From NCBI GenBank assembly GCA_003194525.1, contig NBIV01000348.1:1-53869 (forward strand): a stretch of DNA of 53,869 nt, read 5' to 3'. The translations under genes and the position numbers were made by a program. A model generated the notes under the pieces. The model searched no databases, was not told where the DNA came from, and was given only the letters and a program-made list of their open reading frames with translations. How positions within the stretch are numbered: position 1 is the stretch's first letter; every line of letters starts with the position of its first letter. The DNA comes from Gracilariopsis chorda. Taxonomy: Eukaryota; Rhodophyta; Florideophyceae; Gracilariales; Gracilariaceae. Below are positions 9,230-19,539 of this stretch, piece by piece.

Positions 9230-10670
9230 ATGAAAAACCATCAACCAAACCCCAGGAACGAAGACAAACAAAGAACTCCAGGTGCGGCTGCCCTTCCCGC
9301 AGACATTCTCACCCCTTTGGGCGTCCAAGCAGACAATAATAGTGACCACAGGAGTACGCGCAGCCGCGCAGGTGGACGCGTCATAGCCCCAGTAGACAAG
9401 CCGGAAAGGATAACCAGACACTCGGCATTGGTCTCTCGCCTACGCGAGAGGATGAGCCAGCTAAATCTTTCACAAGACCCAAGGCATGATGCAGAACAGC
9501 CTCAAGACTCAGCTGCCCCCTCATCAACCCCCTGTATGGTGGTCAATGTCGCCCCTCTTCTATGGCTGCAACTCCGAGTGGAGCAATTCCTCAGGGACCA
9601 ACTGAATAGATCATCACGGGAGCGCCTCTCCCCTCTGGCTGACCAATTGATCCCTCCGGTTCTACAGTCAGATGTCCTTGTGCATTATATTGCCATGATC
9701 ATTTCAGGGAAAATCACCCGCTAGGAAAGCACACTTCACAGCCCTCGGGCTGTTTCTCAAAATTTACCATTGGACGTCCATCGGTCAGCGCACACCGAAC
9801 TTCAGGGAGCAGTTACAGGCGTAGGGAGCAGCTACAGGCGTAGTGTCTCGCATGGATACATCAAAAAAAAGGCCCACTGGGTTATATACGGCCAGGAGAA
9901 CAGAGACTTCTGAGGCAGAGAGGCCACGCGGGAGATAAAGAAAATGGACGGCACGGCGTTCGGTACGCCGACGAGTACCTCGAGGACGATGAAGAGCTCG
10001 CCCAAGAAGGCTTGGTACGTACCGAGACCCATAGGAAGAAAAGACGTAATCAAAGGCAAAATTCAAGGACGAATCATCGAAAGAGGCACAGCTTGGACTC
10101 GAGCGATGACCATTCGGACTCGTCGGATTCTTCCGAGACCGTTACAAATGAGGCGGATGATAGGCGACTCAAAATATTGATCACGACTAATGGGCTTTTC
10201 CGGAAGGTCTTAGACGTGAAAAAGTACCGCTTAATGGGTCGCTCTTCGTGGCACACCTCTTCGGTCGCCAAAACGATAGCCAGGTAAGCGAAGAGGATGC
10301 AACTGACCGTGTCGGATAAATTCTCCAGAAAGGATCCCATTACGGTACTTAAGTTTCTGAACTGGGTACAGATGTCCTCTGATCAAAATGGAGTCCATGA
10401 GGGAGCTGCGCTATATTTTTTCTAGTTTTTTCCTGACTGGACAAGCGAAACACCAAGTGGTCGCCAAGATCTCTGGCTCTGCTAACCCCATCGATGCCCG
10501 GGATCGGGAGCTCCTACGGACGTACCCAGAGGTTGACCATTACTTTTTGGGTACGTATGTGTGGCGTCAGGAGTATTCGGCGTTCCCAGGCGACTTTTTG
10601 CCTAAGTCGCGGACGATGATTCATACCAGGAAGGGAATTCCGGGAAACTGGGGGTACTCATATGGGCTAT
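9230..10670 (+). pseudogene. gag: Decayed gag of element G
   Basis: An open stretch of 164 codons (9230-9724) ends at a stop and may be the N-terminal part. The recognisable gag part follows in several frames. A basic then Ser/Asp-rich linker near 10020-10150 (HRKKRRNQ, then SLDSSDDHSDSSDSSET) matches the linker of the A gag. It is followed by LITTNGLFRKVL near 10180, matching LKPTNNLYRKLL, and by KRMQLTVSDKFSRKDPITVL near 10300, matching the A capsid motif KRMQLSLRNQYFTGEDPILV. The sequence stays gag-like to about 10600. No pol follows, because the LTR of element H begins near 10675. A 19-bp tandem duplication (AGGGAGCAG.TACAGGCGT) lies at 9804-9841. Confidence 0.7.
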
Positions 10671-10674
10671 TGGT

Positions 10675-11120
10675 GGGTGCACTGGGTGATGTCACTCATA
10701 TGTGTATTGTACCACTAATTTGGTTGTCGCACAGTAGGTGCTTGCCACGGCGCACACGCTTATAATATCTAGATATTTTATGGTTAGCAGTAGCTAGTAG
10801 TGGCTGTCTGTACAGTACTTAGTCGTCGACGCTTGGAACTCTTCCGAAATTGGACAGACGAGGAGGGCATGAACCCATGTCCCTAGTCTTGGACCCTTAC
10901 TCAGATTTCTGTAACTAAGGAATGCTTTGCGGCTTTCCGCGCCCTTCCAAGCGCATCACTCGCCAACCACTTACCGCTGATTACAAGTTCCGTCGCGAAC
11001 CACTGTTCGGGATATCTATAGGACACTCGCCGCCGCAAGTGGCACCCATTCGTATAGGGATATTTGTGCGGATCATCGCGAGCTACTGAATCCCTCTAGG
11101 AAAGTATTGGTGACACCACA
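10675..11120 (+). repeat. LTR of element H (start approximate)
   Basis: The block ends GACACCACA, like the CACCACA ends of the A and C LTRs, and a primer site begins six bases later. Inside it ACAGTACTTAGT (about 10815) matches the CTGTACTTAGTG that precedes the hairpin in the A/B LTRs. The start is set only by the end of the G gag similarity and the TGGGTGCACTGGG near 10675, so it could be off by tens of bases. Confidence 0.55.
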
Positions 11121-11125
11121 CGAAC

Positions 11126-11142
11126 TGGTCTCCTGACTTAGA
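11126..11142 (+). other. Primer-binding site of element H
   Basis: TGGTCTCCTGACTTAGA is identical to the element A site although the two coding regions are highly diverged. Confidence 0.8.
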
Positions 11143-11537
11143 AGATACCTTCGACGTTGATGGTGAGACACCACGTTTCATTCCCATTATGGAAGTGAAA
11201 CGAATCATCTCGAGTTGGCCGTCTGGAACCAGGCCCATCTCGAGTTCTTCACTACTCGCTCCAGCCACCCGGATTGTAACCACTTGACCACCAGGAGACT
11301 GTAATCTGGCCCCAAAGTGTTGTACAGAAGATAATGGGCATTGTCCAGACTCGTAGTCGTTCGAGTTCTGGACATCCCGGTCCTTCCACCCAACCCCCGC
11401 AGAAGAAACGGCTAGCTACTTCGTTGGAAGCCGGTAACCGCCTTTTTAGGCAAACTGTCAGGTCAAGAGCCCGATCAAAAGGCGCAATCTGAGCTGAAGC
11501 TAATTTAGAGGCCCCAGAGGCCAATGCAACCACAGGT

Positions 11538-11900
11538 GTGGGAATAGCGACTAACTCCGCTGAACCCTCACAGGAGGGCAGGCTGCGCAGTGAAGTGCAA
11601 CTTCTTCGAACTAATTCGGATTCTCACACAACCCGTATCACCGAATTTGAAATGCAGCCCGCTGCACTGACTGGGTCACTAGACCGCTTACGCGTGGAAC
11701 TCCACGCACTGGTAAGCCACAGTCAGAGAGCGCAGATGACTGCAACAGTTCGAAAGATCCGAAAAGACCTTAACCACTTGATGGAGCGTCAGAGAAATGC
11801 ATCCGGACTACTACTGAGAATGCTCGTCAATTTGGAAGATGTCCTCACTCGTGTCATTCCTTGCCTCGAAAGGCTAGTTTCTATCCGACCGGTGCGCTGA
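11538..11900 (+). pseudogene. gag: Gag N-terminal part of element H (coiled-coil)
   Basis: This 120-codon open stretch is rich in heptad-like Leu/Ile spacing (SEVQLLRTNSDSHTTRI, then LDRLRVELHALVSHSQ). It occupies the place of the coiled-coil segment of the A gag (LEEQLRALRAAHDTIVGEF). Its last codons fall inside the terminal repeat of the insertion at 11874-12251, so the true gag reading ended or continued differently before that insertion. Confidence 0.65.
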
Positions 11901-12251
11901 CCTCATATGAGGTCAGCGCAACAGCACGCAAAATTAAAAAAGAAAATGAAATCTGATCCGCATGGCCCCATATTTCAAATTTCGAACTTGAAACCAAACC
12001 AACCAGGTGGTCTTTGAACTATAAGATCTGTTGACGGGGCAATTGTGTACAAATGTTGTTGACCATAGTGCTTGATGTGACAGCTACGACTGTTGGTGAT
12101 GTGTTGTGGACATGGTTCAGCGCTCCCGGCGTGGAAGACATGATGAGAAGATCAAAGTGAAAAAGTTTTTGGAAAAGTTTTAAGGTTTTGATAAAGTTCT
12201 CGAGTAATTAAAATTGACCTTATATGAGGTCGCTGGTCAGATAGACACTAG
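11874..12251 (+). mobile_element. MITE-like insertion with terminal inverted repeats, splitting the element H gag
   Basis: The left end reads CTAGTTTCTATCCGACCGG and the right end, reversed, reads CTAGTGTCTATCTGACCAG. After a short gap both continue with GACCTCATAT. The repeated GACCT.ATATGAGGTC block is itself palindromic, and at the left end it extends to a perfect 28-base palindrome (11893-11920). AGG flanks both ends (11871-11873 and 12252-12254), a possible 3-bp target duplication. The interior is AT-rich without an open frame. It sits exactly between the coiled-coil and linker parts of gag. The superfamily is not determined. Confidence 0.6.
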
Positions 12252-12265
12252 AGGCCACGGTTAAT

Positions 12266-13650
12266 GTGCAGATCCGTGCTCCTGGTCAGATTTACATCGA
12301 TGCCAAACAACCCACTGCTGTGGAATCCCGTTCGAAGAAGTCGAAAAAGAAGCATGGGTCGCGGAAGCCCGTACCTGATTCTAACTCGGATAATTTCGAA
12401 GACTCAGAGGACGACAACTTCAGTTCAGGTGAATCTGAAGAACATAAGTCACAGGACGAACCCAGTGATAATGGTACTCGCAGGTCGAGAAAGAAAAGAC
12501 GCAGTACTTCTGCTTGGATACCCTGCAAGAAAGGCCCGTCAAAGGAGGGACTTAAGGTTCTCCCATGCACAAACCCGCTAGATAGAAGGATCATTGACTA
12601 CCGCCTCTACCGTTTGAAGATACGGAAACTGAAGCGAACAAGTCGGGAAACCGGTAGGGTAAACGATCAGGTCAAGAGATTCATAATTGGCATGAGTGAT
12701 CTCAAGTTTGACGGAAAGGACCCCATCCTGATGTTTCATTTTCTTTCTTGGTTTGTGACCGAAGCAAAATTTCTAGGGATGAGTGAGGCTCAAGCGCAAG
12801 TGGCTCTACCACACCCCATGACGCCTTTCGACCAGGAACAGTATCGCGCCGTGTTCGGCTCACTAACTGTTGATGAAGGTGGAGTCAGCAACTGGCCACA
12901 AGCTGTGGAGTATCTGTTGCGGAGTTCCGCGACGTCTAAGGCCTTTCTTGAAGTGAACTTCACTCTCAGGGATGTTACCCAAAAACCTGGAGACAACGAA
13001 GTGGAGCATAGCTCTCGCTTGAATAAGGTTGCCACTAGGTGTGGAAATGCTCACTTGACGGACGAGACGATGAAACTATTCGGGGACGGGCTTGATCCGG
13101 TTATAAAGTCGTTGGTTGCGAGAAGACGGTAGAAGCATGTAAGCATGAGTTCTGTGGAACTTTTTCAGTTCGCACAAGCCAGAGACGATGCTGTTCACGC
13201 CCGTGGACAACAGCGCCGAGCGACGTCTTTCGCGGTGCCGGAGGATGGCACAGCCTCTATATTGAAGCCTGAAACCACCACACTGCTGTATGCAGACTCA
13301 CCCGAGGACTCTCTTTACTCTTCATCCCTTCAAAAGGATCACGGGGACACGCTGGTCGCCGCAATGCAGTACCTGGATTATCCAGACTCGTCGATTCCAA
13401 CAACTGAGCTGCCTACTATTGGCACGCCCTTGGAAGGCTCGTAACTTCTCCTAATGGAGAGAAGGCAACAAAACTACCTGTGGTGGTACCTCCGCACTGA
13501 TAGCTCACTCCCAGCAAGCCTGGATGGATCGAAAAATCCGCCGTCAACCGCCCTTATGTTCACCCTCGCTTACGTCGAGAAGGAATTATCTGCTATGTGT
13601 GCTATGGACGCCACCATCTGACGGTTGAACGCACTTTCCCAGCAAGGGAC
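12266..13650 (+). pseudogene. gag: Gag linker, capsid and zinc-knuckle region of element H
   Basis: An open stretch of 288 codons (12266-13132) carries a basic, Ser/Asp-rich linker (KKSKKKHGSRK, DNFEDSEDDNFSS) and a capsid-like region: FDGKDPILMFHFLSWFVTEA, NWPQAVEYLLRSSAT, MKLFGDGLDPVIKSLVARR. Each lines up with the A gag (FTGEDPILVLDFLARYVAEA, CWPEAVQYLLRSYAT, MFIDGLDPAMKSLVARH). After a stop, SSVELFQFAQARDDAVHARG matches LELVQFARAEGDALRARA. Near 13590 CYVCYGRHHL is the eroded CCHC knuckle with its last cysteine not in place. Confidence 0.85.
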
Positions 13651-13889
13651 TTGCTTCGCGCTCTCGCAACTCAGGTGGCTCTGACGGAAGCCAAATGTGC
13701 CCGTATAGGGCGACAATGTATTGGAAGGCCAAGGGATATGTTGCTGCCGTCCCACCGCGTTTAAAGAGCCTAACTACGGCGCAGCACACCCAAGCCCTAC
13801 AGGTCCATCAGGGACGTGATGTACCAGCAAACGCTGTAGCGGAAGAGAAACCGAAACAGTCGGGTAATTGACGGGGGAGCCCCAAGGGA

Positions 13890-14722
13890 GTGTGTACAGA
13901 GCAACTCCGTTATGCCAACTGAGGAGACTCATCCCCCTTGCCCCCCGGTATGGAAGCCCAAGGTTCTCCTCAGGCCATATAAATCTGGATTTGCCGGACC
14001 TCAGACGCAGTTTCAATGCGCATTAAGTCGACCATGGCGGCGTTACCGGTGCCCTGGGAGACGCGTTGACCACGTTATCTTTATGGCCAAACGTAAATGT
14101 GAGGTCTACGCCGACATCGACACTAATCGACACTTGTTGTCACGACGTCCTACGATATTGGATACCGTTGCAGAACCGAATTTTATCAGGGTATCTGCAC
14201 TCAGCCCCCATGATCGAACCAGCATATGCTGAGGAGCACTACTGGATATGATATCCAGGATGAAAGCAAAAAGGCTCTTGATAATCTGGGTACAATTCCA
14301 CTGGTGGTTCGATTGGAAAACCATGTTGTCATGTTAGAGTTCATTGTGTGTGCGACACTTGCAGCCCAAGTTGTTCTTTGATGCGATTACAGTAACCGCT
14401 TTGTGGAAGCATTTGACACCGCCTTCGGGAAGTTAGAATAGACGACAGGAGTACTGTCCCAATTCTTGGTAAGCCGTTGAAGCCAGCTTCACCGTCGGTG
14501 CCTTTGCCACCGTCCCAGAATGGTGGTCCGAGTGGGAGAACATCTCGGAAGATCAAGACCGCACGTAGGTTGGAGTTACCTCCGGAGTCCCAAACTTGGG
14601 TTACTGTCACCACTCATCGTCAAGGCCTCGTCATGATACAGCCGCTGTCTCATATATATGAACGTAACGGTACACTCGCCCCCAACGGCGTGGATCAGGT
14701 ACAACCTAATACCCCCTTTTAG
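13890..14722 (+). pseudogene. pol: Protease and protease-RT spacer of element H
   Basis: Near 14080 the sequence reads IFMAKRKCEVYADID and then TILDTVAEPNFI, aligned with MVMAKRNYKVYADLG and SVLDTGAGPNFI of element A. The catalytic triad is therefore DTV, with the glycine lost, and the protease is dead. From 14560 LPPESQTWVTVTTHRQGLVM and IQPLSHIYERNGTLAPNGV match the conserved spacer block after the protease in A, C and D. Several stops lie between. Confidence 0.75.
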
Positions 14723-15119
14723 ATGTTGGTGAGCAGCTTTACTTCTCACCCGGTAAGGTTGCACAAAAGCCAATTGTTTGCCGTGACGCTAGCACATCCA
14801 ACGGTATTGGTACCGATGCTTTTTTCTCTAGCGGGAGCCTTGGGTATCCCATTACCCGACAAAATACAGCCGCTGAATACGGCAGTAGAAGAGCAGCCAG
14901 AAACCAAACACAACAGGAGCGCCGGATTGTTACCACTGTCCGTTAACCAATTAGATCTTTCTTATGTTCTGAAACAGCACCGGGGCCGCCTACGCAGATT
15001 ACTATAGAAGTATTACTCTATGTGGAGTGGGAACTTGGGTGAAATCGCTACAACCGAACATCATATTGATCTCGCTCTGGGCACAAGGCCCATCGCCCAG
15101 CACGGTCATAGGGCGGTTC

Positions 15120-15830
15120 CTTGAAAGCGGGAACTTAAACAGCAACAGGTGGACACCATGCTGCAAAAAGGCGTCATTGAACCAACTCAGTCAGCTTGGG
15201 CCTCCCCAGCTGTCCTCGCACTAAGCCGGATGGATCATTACGATTTTGCGTGGACTACCGGAAACTGAACGCATTGGCTGTTCAGGACACTTCCCCGTTA
15301 CCAAGAATAGATGAGGGCATCGATAGCCTTGGAGATGCCACCGTATTCGTGACGCTTGACGGCAATTAGAGATACTTGCAAGTACCCATTGCGCAAGAAG
15401 ACCGCGACAGCATTTGTTTGCCATGCCGGTGTTTATCGATTCAAGCGAATGCTTTCTGTACTCATCAACGTCCCGGCCACGTTCCAACGGGCTTTAGATA
15501 TTATCTTGTCGATGTACAAGTGGAAGACCTGTTTTGTCTATCTCGATGACATCATCGTTTTCAATAACTACATGGAAGACCATTTCAGAGAGGTTTAGCT
15601 CATAATCAAGAAGCCCCAAGATGCTGGAATCACCTTGACGCTCAAGAAATGGGAATATGTCGTGGATAAGGTCAGTTACCTTGGACACCTGATCAAACCA
15701 GGACGACTGGAGATCGACAAAGCCTCGAGTGCGGCAATCTGCAACGCCGACCCTCCCAGGACACCAACGCAATTGCGTGCCGACTTCGGCTTGTGTAACG
15801 TCTACAGACGGTTTGTTCCGCGTTAATCGC
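15120..15830 (+). pseudogene. pol: Reverse transcriptase of element H
   Basis: RT motifs appear in order in three frames: MLQKGVIEPTQSAWASPAV, FCVDYRKLNALAVQDTSP, VFVTLDGN (then a stop), AFVCHAGVYRFKRM, NVPATFQRALDII, the catalytic FVYLDDIIVF at about 15535, and VSYLGHLIKPGRLEIDKA. At least one in-frame stop and several frame changes inactivate it. Confidence 0.88.
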
Positions 15831-16770
15831 ATATCGCCACGCCTCTGAACGCACTTTTGAAGAAGGGACAACCAAACCAGTTGAAAGAATTCGGGCCAGC
15901 CGAGACGTACGCGCTTGAACGCTTAAAGGAAACGCTGGTATCAGCACCTTTATTGGCCCTCCTCTGACTCGGGCTATATTACGTTGTCGATACCAGTGCA
16001 AGCGAGTAACAAGTAGGTCGCGCCTCATTCCAGGTTTACCCTGATGGCGAACGGAAACTTAATGGTTACGGTTCAAGGTCGCTGCTGACAGCGAAATGCA
16101 ACTAATCCGTCTCCGAAAAGAAATGCCTTGCCGTGGTGTAGGCTCTCACGACCGTACGTCCCTACCTTCAGGGGGTACATTTTCCCGTCAATACCGACCA
16201 TTCGTGTCTCCGCTGGCTTCTCTCGATATCCAACCCATCGGGACGTTTCATGCGCTGGTGGTTACGCCTCTCTGAATATGACTTTGATGCCAACTACAAA
16301 AAGGGACGTTCCAAAATCCACGCAGACGTGCTTTCGCGTTTGAATACAGTGGAGGAACCCAAACGAATATCGACGATGAAATCTCCTGTTTCATGACCGA
16401 AGACAAGCCTCTTCACGACCCCAGCTTCGAGGCTAAACATGAACAAGACTATGAAAACAACCTCACTTTGGACGTACTGATAGCGCAGTCTACTAATACG
16501 GACCCGTCCTAATAGCTCGAGCGTATCTAGTTGGAAGAGCTCCTACATGCCCAACACGCAGACACCTTTTGCACTGCAATACGCTGCCGTCTGAACGTGG
16601 GGGAAGGATTACCCTTTTGTCTTGATGCACACGGGTACTAATCCGCATTGTTGAAGCATAGGATCAAATCGTGATTCCACATGTTCTGAAGAGACGTTTT
16701 TTGCATCTGGTGCATAACGCCCAGTTATCTGGACACCCAGGCGGACCTAAAAAGAATGGGCACTGATATT
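15831..16770 (+). pseudogene. pol: RNase H and integrase N-terminus of element H
   Basis: RNase H fragments include VVDTSASE, SVSEKKCLAVV, VNTDHSCLRWLLSI and MRWWLRLSEYDFDANYKKG, each matching the catalytic blocks of the A and C elements. Near 16680 HVLKRRFLHLVHNAQLSGHP gives the histidines of the integrase zinc domain. The similarity ends near 16770 with no integrase core, so the element was truncated by the sequence to its right. Confidence 0.82.
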
Positions 16771-16854
16771 ATTACCGGAGAGGGCGCCTCAAGAGTGAGT
16801 CAGTATTGAAACCCTAGGTGAGCTGATTCGCACAAAGCGAGGAGGGAGTTACCC

Positions 16855-17164
16855 AGGACCAATAAGCCGTATATTAGATAGGGACGCATATGCGACCCAC
16901 GTGGGCTGCGCCCTTCTCCAAGAGCAGGAGTCCCTTCAGAACCGCAGAGTGGGTTACTGGAGTAGGTCCCTGACCAAGGCCGAAAGGAACTACAGCACGA
17001 CGGAGAGGGAGTTTCTGGCCTTTGTGTGGTCAGTGCCCCACCTTCGGCCGTACTTGGAAGGAACCCGCGCTACCATGAGGACAGATCACCACTCGCTCCG
17101 CTGGCTACTGAACATGACAGACTCGTCGTCCCGGCCTGGCCCGATGGAGAATACGCCTGACTGA
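16855..17164 (+). pseudogene. pol: RNase H domain of element F
   Basis: The motifs are ILDRDAYATHVGCALLQEQ (first catalytic Asp region), RVGYWSRSLTKAERNYS, TTEREFLAFVWSVPHLRPYL (Glu) and MRTDHHSLRWLLNM (Asp). These are the standard Ty3/gypsy RNase H blocks. The frame is open for 87 codons and then ends at 17164, with the connecting sequence to the integrase in other frames. Confidence 0.88.
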
Positions 17165-17629
17165 ATTTGATTGCGAAGTGCCCTCTAAGCGAGGACTGAC
17201 ACATCAAACTGCATATGTGCAGTCACGCATTGTGACCGATGGTGCAGACCAAAGCCGATTAGGTGATGAGACTCCCACCATTTAGGATGGACCACATGAC
17301 ATAGAGGACGAGGGCGAAGGACTTCTGCTGGCGGAGGTAAGGTCCACCGAATGGACAGACGGATACGGCGCAGTGACATTATGCGCTGTGGACTGGGAAG
17401 AACCGCCATTGGGTGTCCATCCGGATCATTCAGAAACCCCTGATCTCACGCCAATACTCCTCGAGGAATTCCTTGAGGCCCAGAAACGGGACAATGACTT
17501 TGTCCAGGTAAGAGAAAAAGTAGGAACTCCCGGGTCACTGTTTGACTGCGACCACCGAGGCATATCTGCCGCAGGTCACCATTGGGTGGGATCATACAAC
17601 GGGTGATGCCCAAGGCCTTGTGAGCACGC

Positions 17630-18300
17630 CTGATATACATCGCTCATAACCCGAGATTACCTGGCCATCCTGGACGCACGAAGCTGTACCAGACCCTCAG
17701 GAAACATTTCTACAGGCCCCTTACGGCCAGAGATGTGACGGGAAACTGCAAGGACCTGTGCAGCATGCGCAAAAATCCGAGGGATAAAGGCGTTACACCA
17801 AGGGAAACGGAATCTATTCTCAGCGGCCGGGTCTTTGGAGTTCATTGCGATAGACATCCTAGGGCCATTCCCAAAACCGACCCATGGTAACCGGTTTGTA
17901 CTGTTGATTACCGATCGGTTTACCACATTAACTTGGGCGATTCCGAGTAAATTCACAATCGCAACGGACGTCACCATGGCGTTTCTCCTCGATTGGATAT
18001 ATTCCTATGAACTACCGCTTTACCTCCTTACGGAGATTGGCTCTCAGTTTATCTCTATTTTTTTGGAGCACATGTGCTCGGCCTTAAGTCTAAAACGTCT
18101 CCTTACCATCGCTTATCACCTTCAAACCAATCGATAAGCCGAAAGATTCAACAGAACACTGGCCACTAGGATAATGAATTACGTGTCCGAGGAGAAATTG
18201 GAGTGGGATGAATGTGTTCAGCCTTTTGGTATATGCATACAATACCCAAGTGCATGAATCCACTGGTACCACTCCCGTCGACATCAAAATAATGCCCCGA
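17630..18300 (+). pseudogene. pol: Integrase zinc domain and catalytic core of element F
   Basis: AHNPRLPGHPG and CKDLCSM form an eroded HHCC domain. The core has its first Asp in LEFIAIDILGPFP, followed by NRFVLLITDRFTTLTWA. At the second Asp position the sequence is LLTEIGSQF, so the usual Asp-Asn is replaced by Glu-Ile. The Glu motif is AERFNRT after an in-frame stop (18135). The enzyme cannot be active as written. Confidence 0.87.
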
Positions 18301-18429
18301 CGCCGTAGATGGTTGAAATGCAGGACACATCTACACCTCAGGACGTAACGGGAGAAATGACCCCACCCAGGCCAAACAGTAGTCGCCTAAGCGAATTAAT
18401 GCCGTCTTTAGTTCTGGGAAAACCACAAT

Positions 18430-18700
18430 GGACAAATGCAGGCACGGTATAAGGCTGACTTCCATCGATCCGTTTGGTTTACACCGCAGACAGCCATAGG
18501 AGAATATGTCGATTTGGACAGACCACAGAAGAAAAAAAAAGAAGCCGAAGACATCACTAACACATTATTATCTAAGTCCACTGGGCCCTTCAAGGTTCTT
18601 ACGTCCCGAGGAAACACTGTTACTATTGACCGCGATGGTCTTTAGGACACAGTCACCATTGACAGAATTTCCCTGGCCCCTCCTCCACATCTTATGACCC
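18430..18700 (+). pseudogene. pol: Integrase C-terminal GPF module of element F
   Basis: The reading frame gives MQARYKADFHRSVWF, an acidic-basic stretch, and LLSKSTGPFKVLTSRGN followed by VTIDRDGL, the GPY/F module. It corresponds to LLPKSTGPYEVI in element D (about 25700) and SPVADGPFKVIS in A and C. A stop follows at 18645. Confidence 0.82.
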
Positions 18701-18959
18701 CAAGGGACTCGCAAGCTCGGCCGGCAGCCTAAAACTAGCCCGTGACCGCCACAGAACCCCTTGTTACCATCCATACGGTCCGTCAGGAGCTGTGCGTCTT
18801 GACAGATCCAGAAGGCCCTTCCCCAGACTGCTATGGCCCTCTGGCCGACTTGTTACATCCCGAGGTGGTAGCTCAACCCCTAGATTTCGCTCCCGACGGT
18901 GTTCCTTTGGACACCACCTGATACGGTCCTTCAGAACAAATGGATTTACGGGAAGAAGC

Positions 18960-19115
18960 TGGACTGGAAGACCACCGGGACTATGTTATTGACCGCATCG
19001 TCTCCACTGGGCTTAATGATGAAGAAGAACTGCGCTAAAAAGTCTGGTCAATTGGCTAAGAGACTAAGATTGATACGCGGATCCCACGGTCAGCCATCAC
19101 CGATAATTATGTAGC
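18960..19115 (+). pseudogene. pol: Chromodomain remnant of element F
   Basis: The frame at 18975 reads DYVIDRIVSTGLND, then EELR, a stop, KVWSIG, a stop, and DNYVARYW. Aromatic and acidic positions follow the chromodomain pattern (Y-V-I-D-R-I-V, then the W-x-G strand, then an RYW end as in QVVRYH of element C). The domain would tether integration to modified chromatin. Here about 110 codons separate it from the GPF module. Confidence 0.6.
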
Positions 19116-19539
19116 GCGCTATTGGTTCAAAACCTGCCAAACGCAGGATGAACTTAAGGAGTGGGTATCCCTCACCAAAAATTTTTGTTCACGCGTGTGT
19201 AATCCGCCACCGTCCAATCGGAGCCAAGTATGTGATCACGGCGCTCAAGAAACTGCCTTCAGCGTGCCCCCACTCACTGGCCCAAATCGGATTCCTCCAG
19301 AATTTGGCCGAGATAATATCCGACTGGGACTTTAGATAAATCCGAAGTGCCTGGGCCGTTGAGACTGAAAACCAAGGGAATAAAGCGCAGAAAGCTCACC
19401 TACAGACCAAGAGAAACAAAACCTCAGGGACCTGTTTCGGAACAGACCTATGGGCATGCCAAGTCCCAAGGGAAGACTGGAGGTTCAGGCGAGATCACAA
19501 GCAGAGGCAAGCGTGACCATTAGAGTTTACTAAAAACCT

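Larger units (their letters stand above)
10675..16770 (+). mobile_element. Ty3/gypsy element H (LTR, gag and pol, highly decayed, 3' end missing)
   Basis: In plus orientation I can follow an LTR end, primer site, gag with coiled-coil, linker, capsid and zinc knuckle, protease, protease-RT spacer, RT, RNase H and the integrase zinc domain. Order and motifs match elements A and C throughout, but sequence similarity is modest and every segment has stops and frame changes, so this is an older and distinct lineage. It stops in the integrase N-terminus near 16770, where RNase H of another element (F) begins. Confidence 0.85.
16771..19340 (+). mobile_element. 3' half of Ty3/gypsy chromovirus F (RNase H to chromodomain)
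   Basis: This block begins in RNase H and runs through an integrase with zinc domain, DDE core and GPF module to a chromodomain-like segment near 18960-19115. It repeats a domain already present in H and has its own wording, so it is a separate element joined to the truncated end of H. No LTR or polypurine tract was recognised at its right end. Stops inside the integrase and chromodomain show it is dead. Confidence 0.82.
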
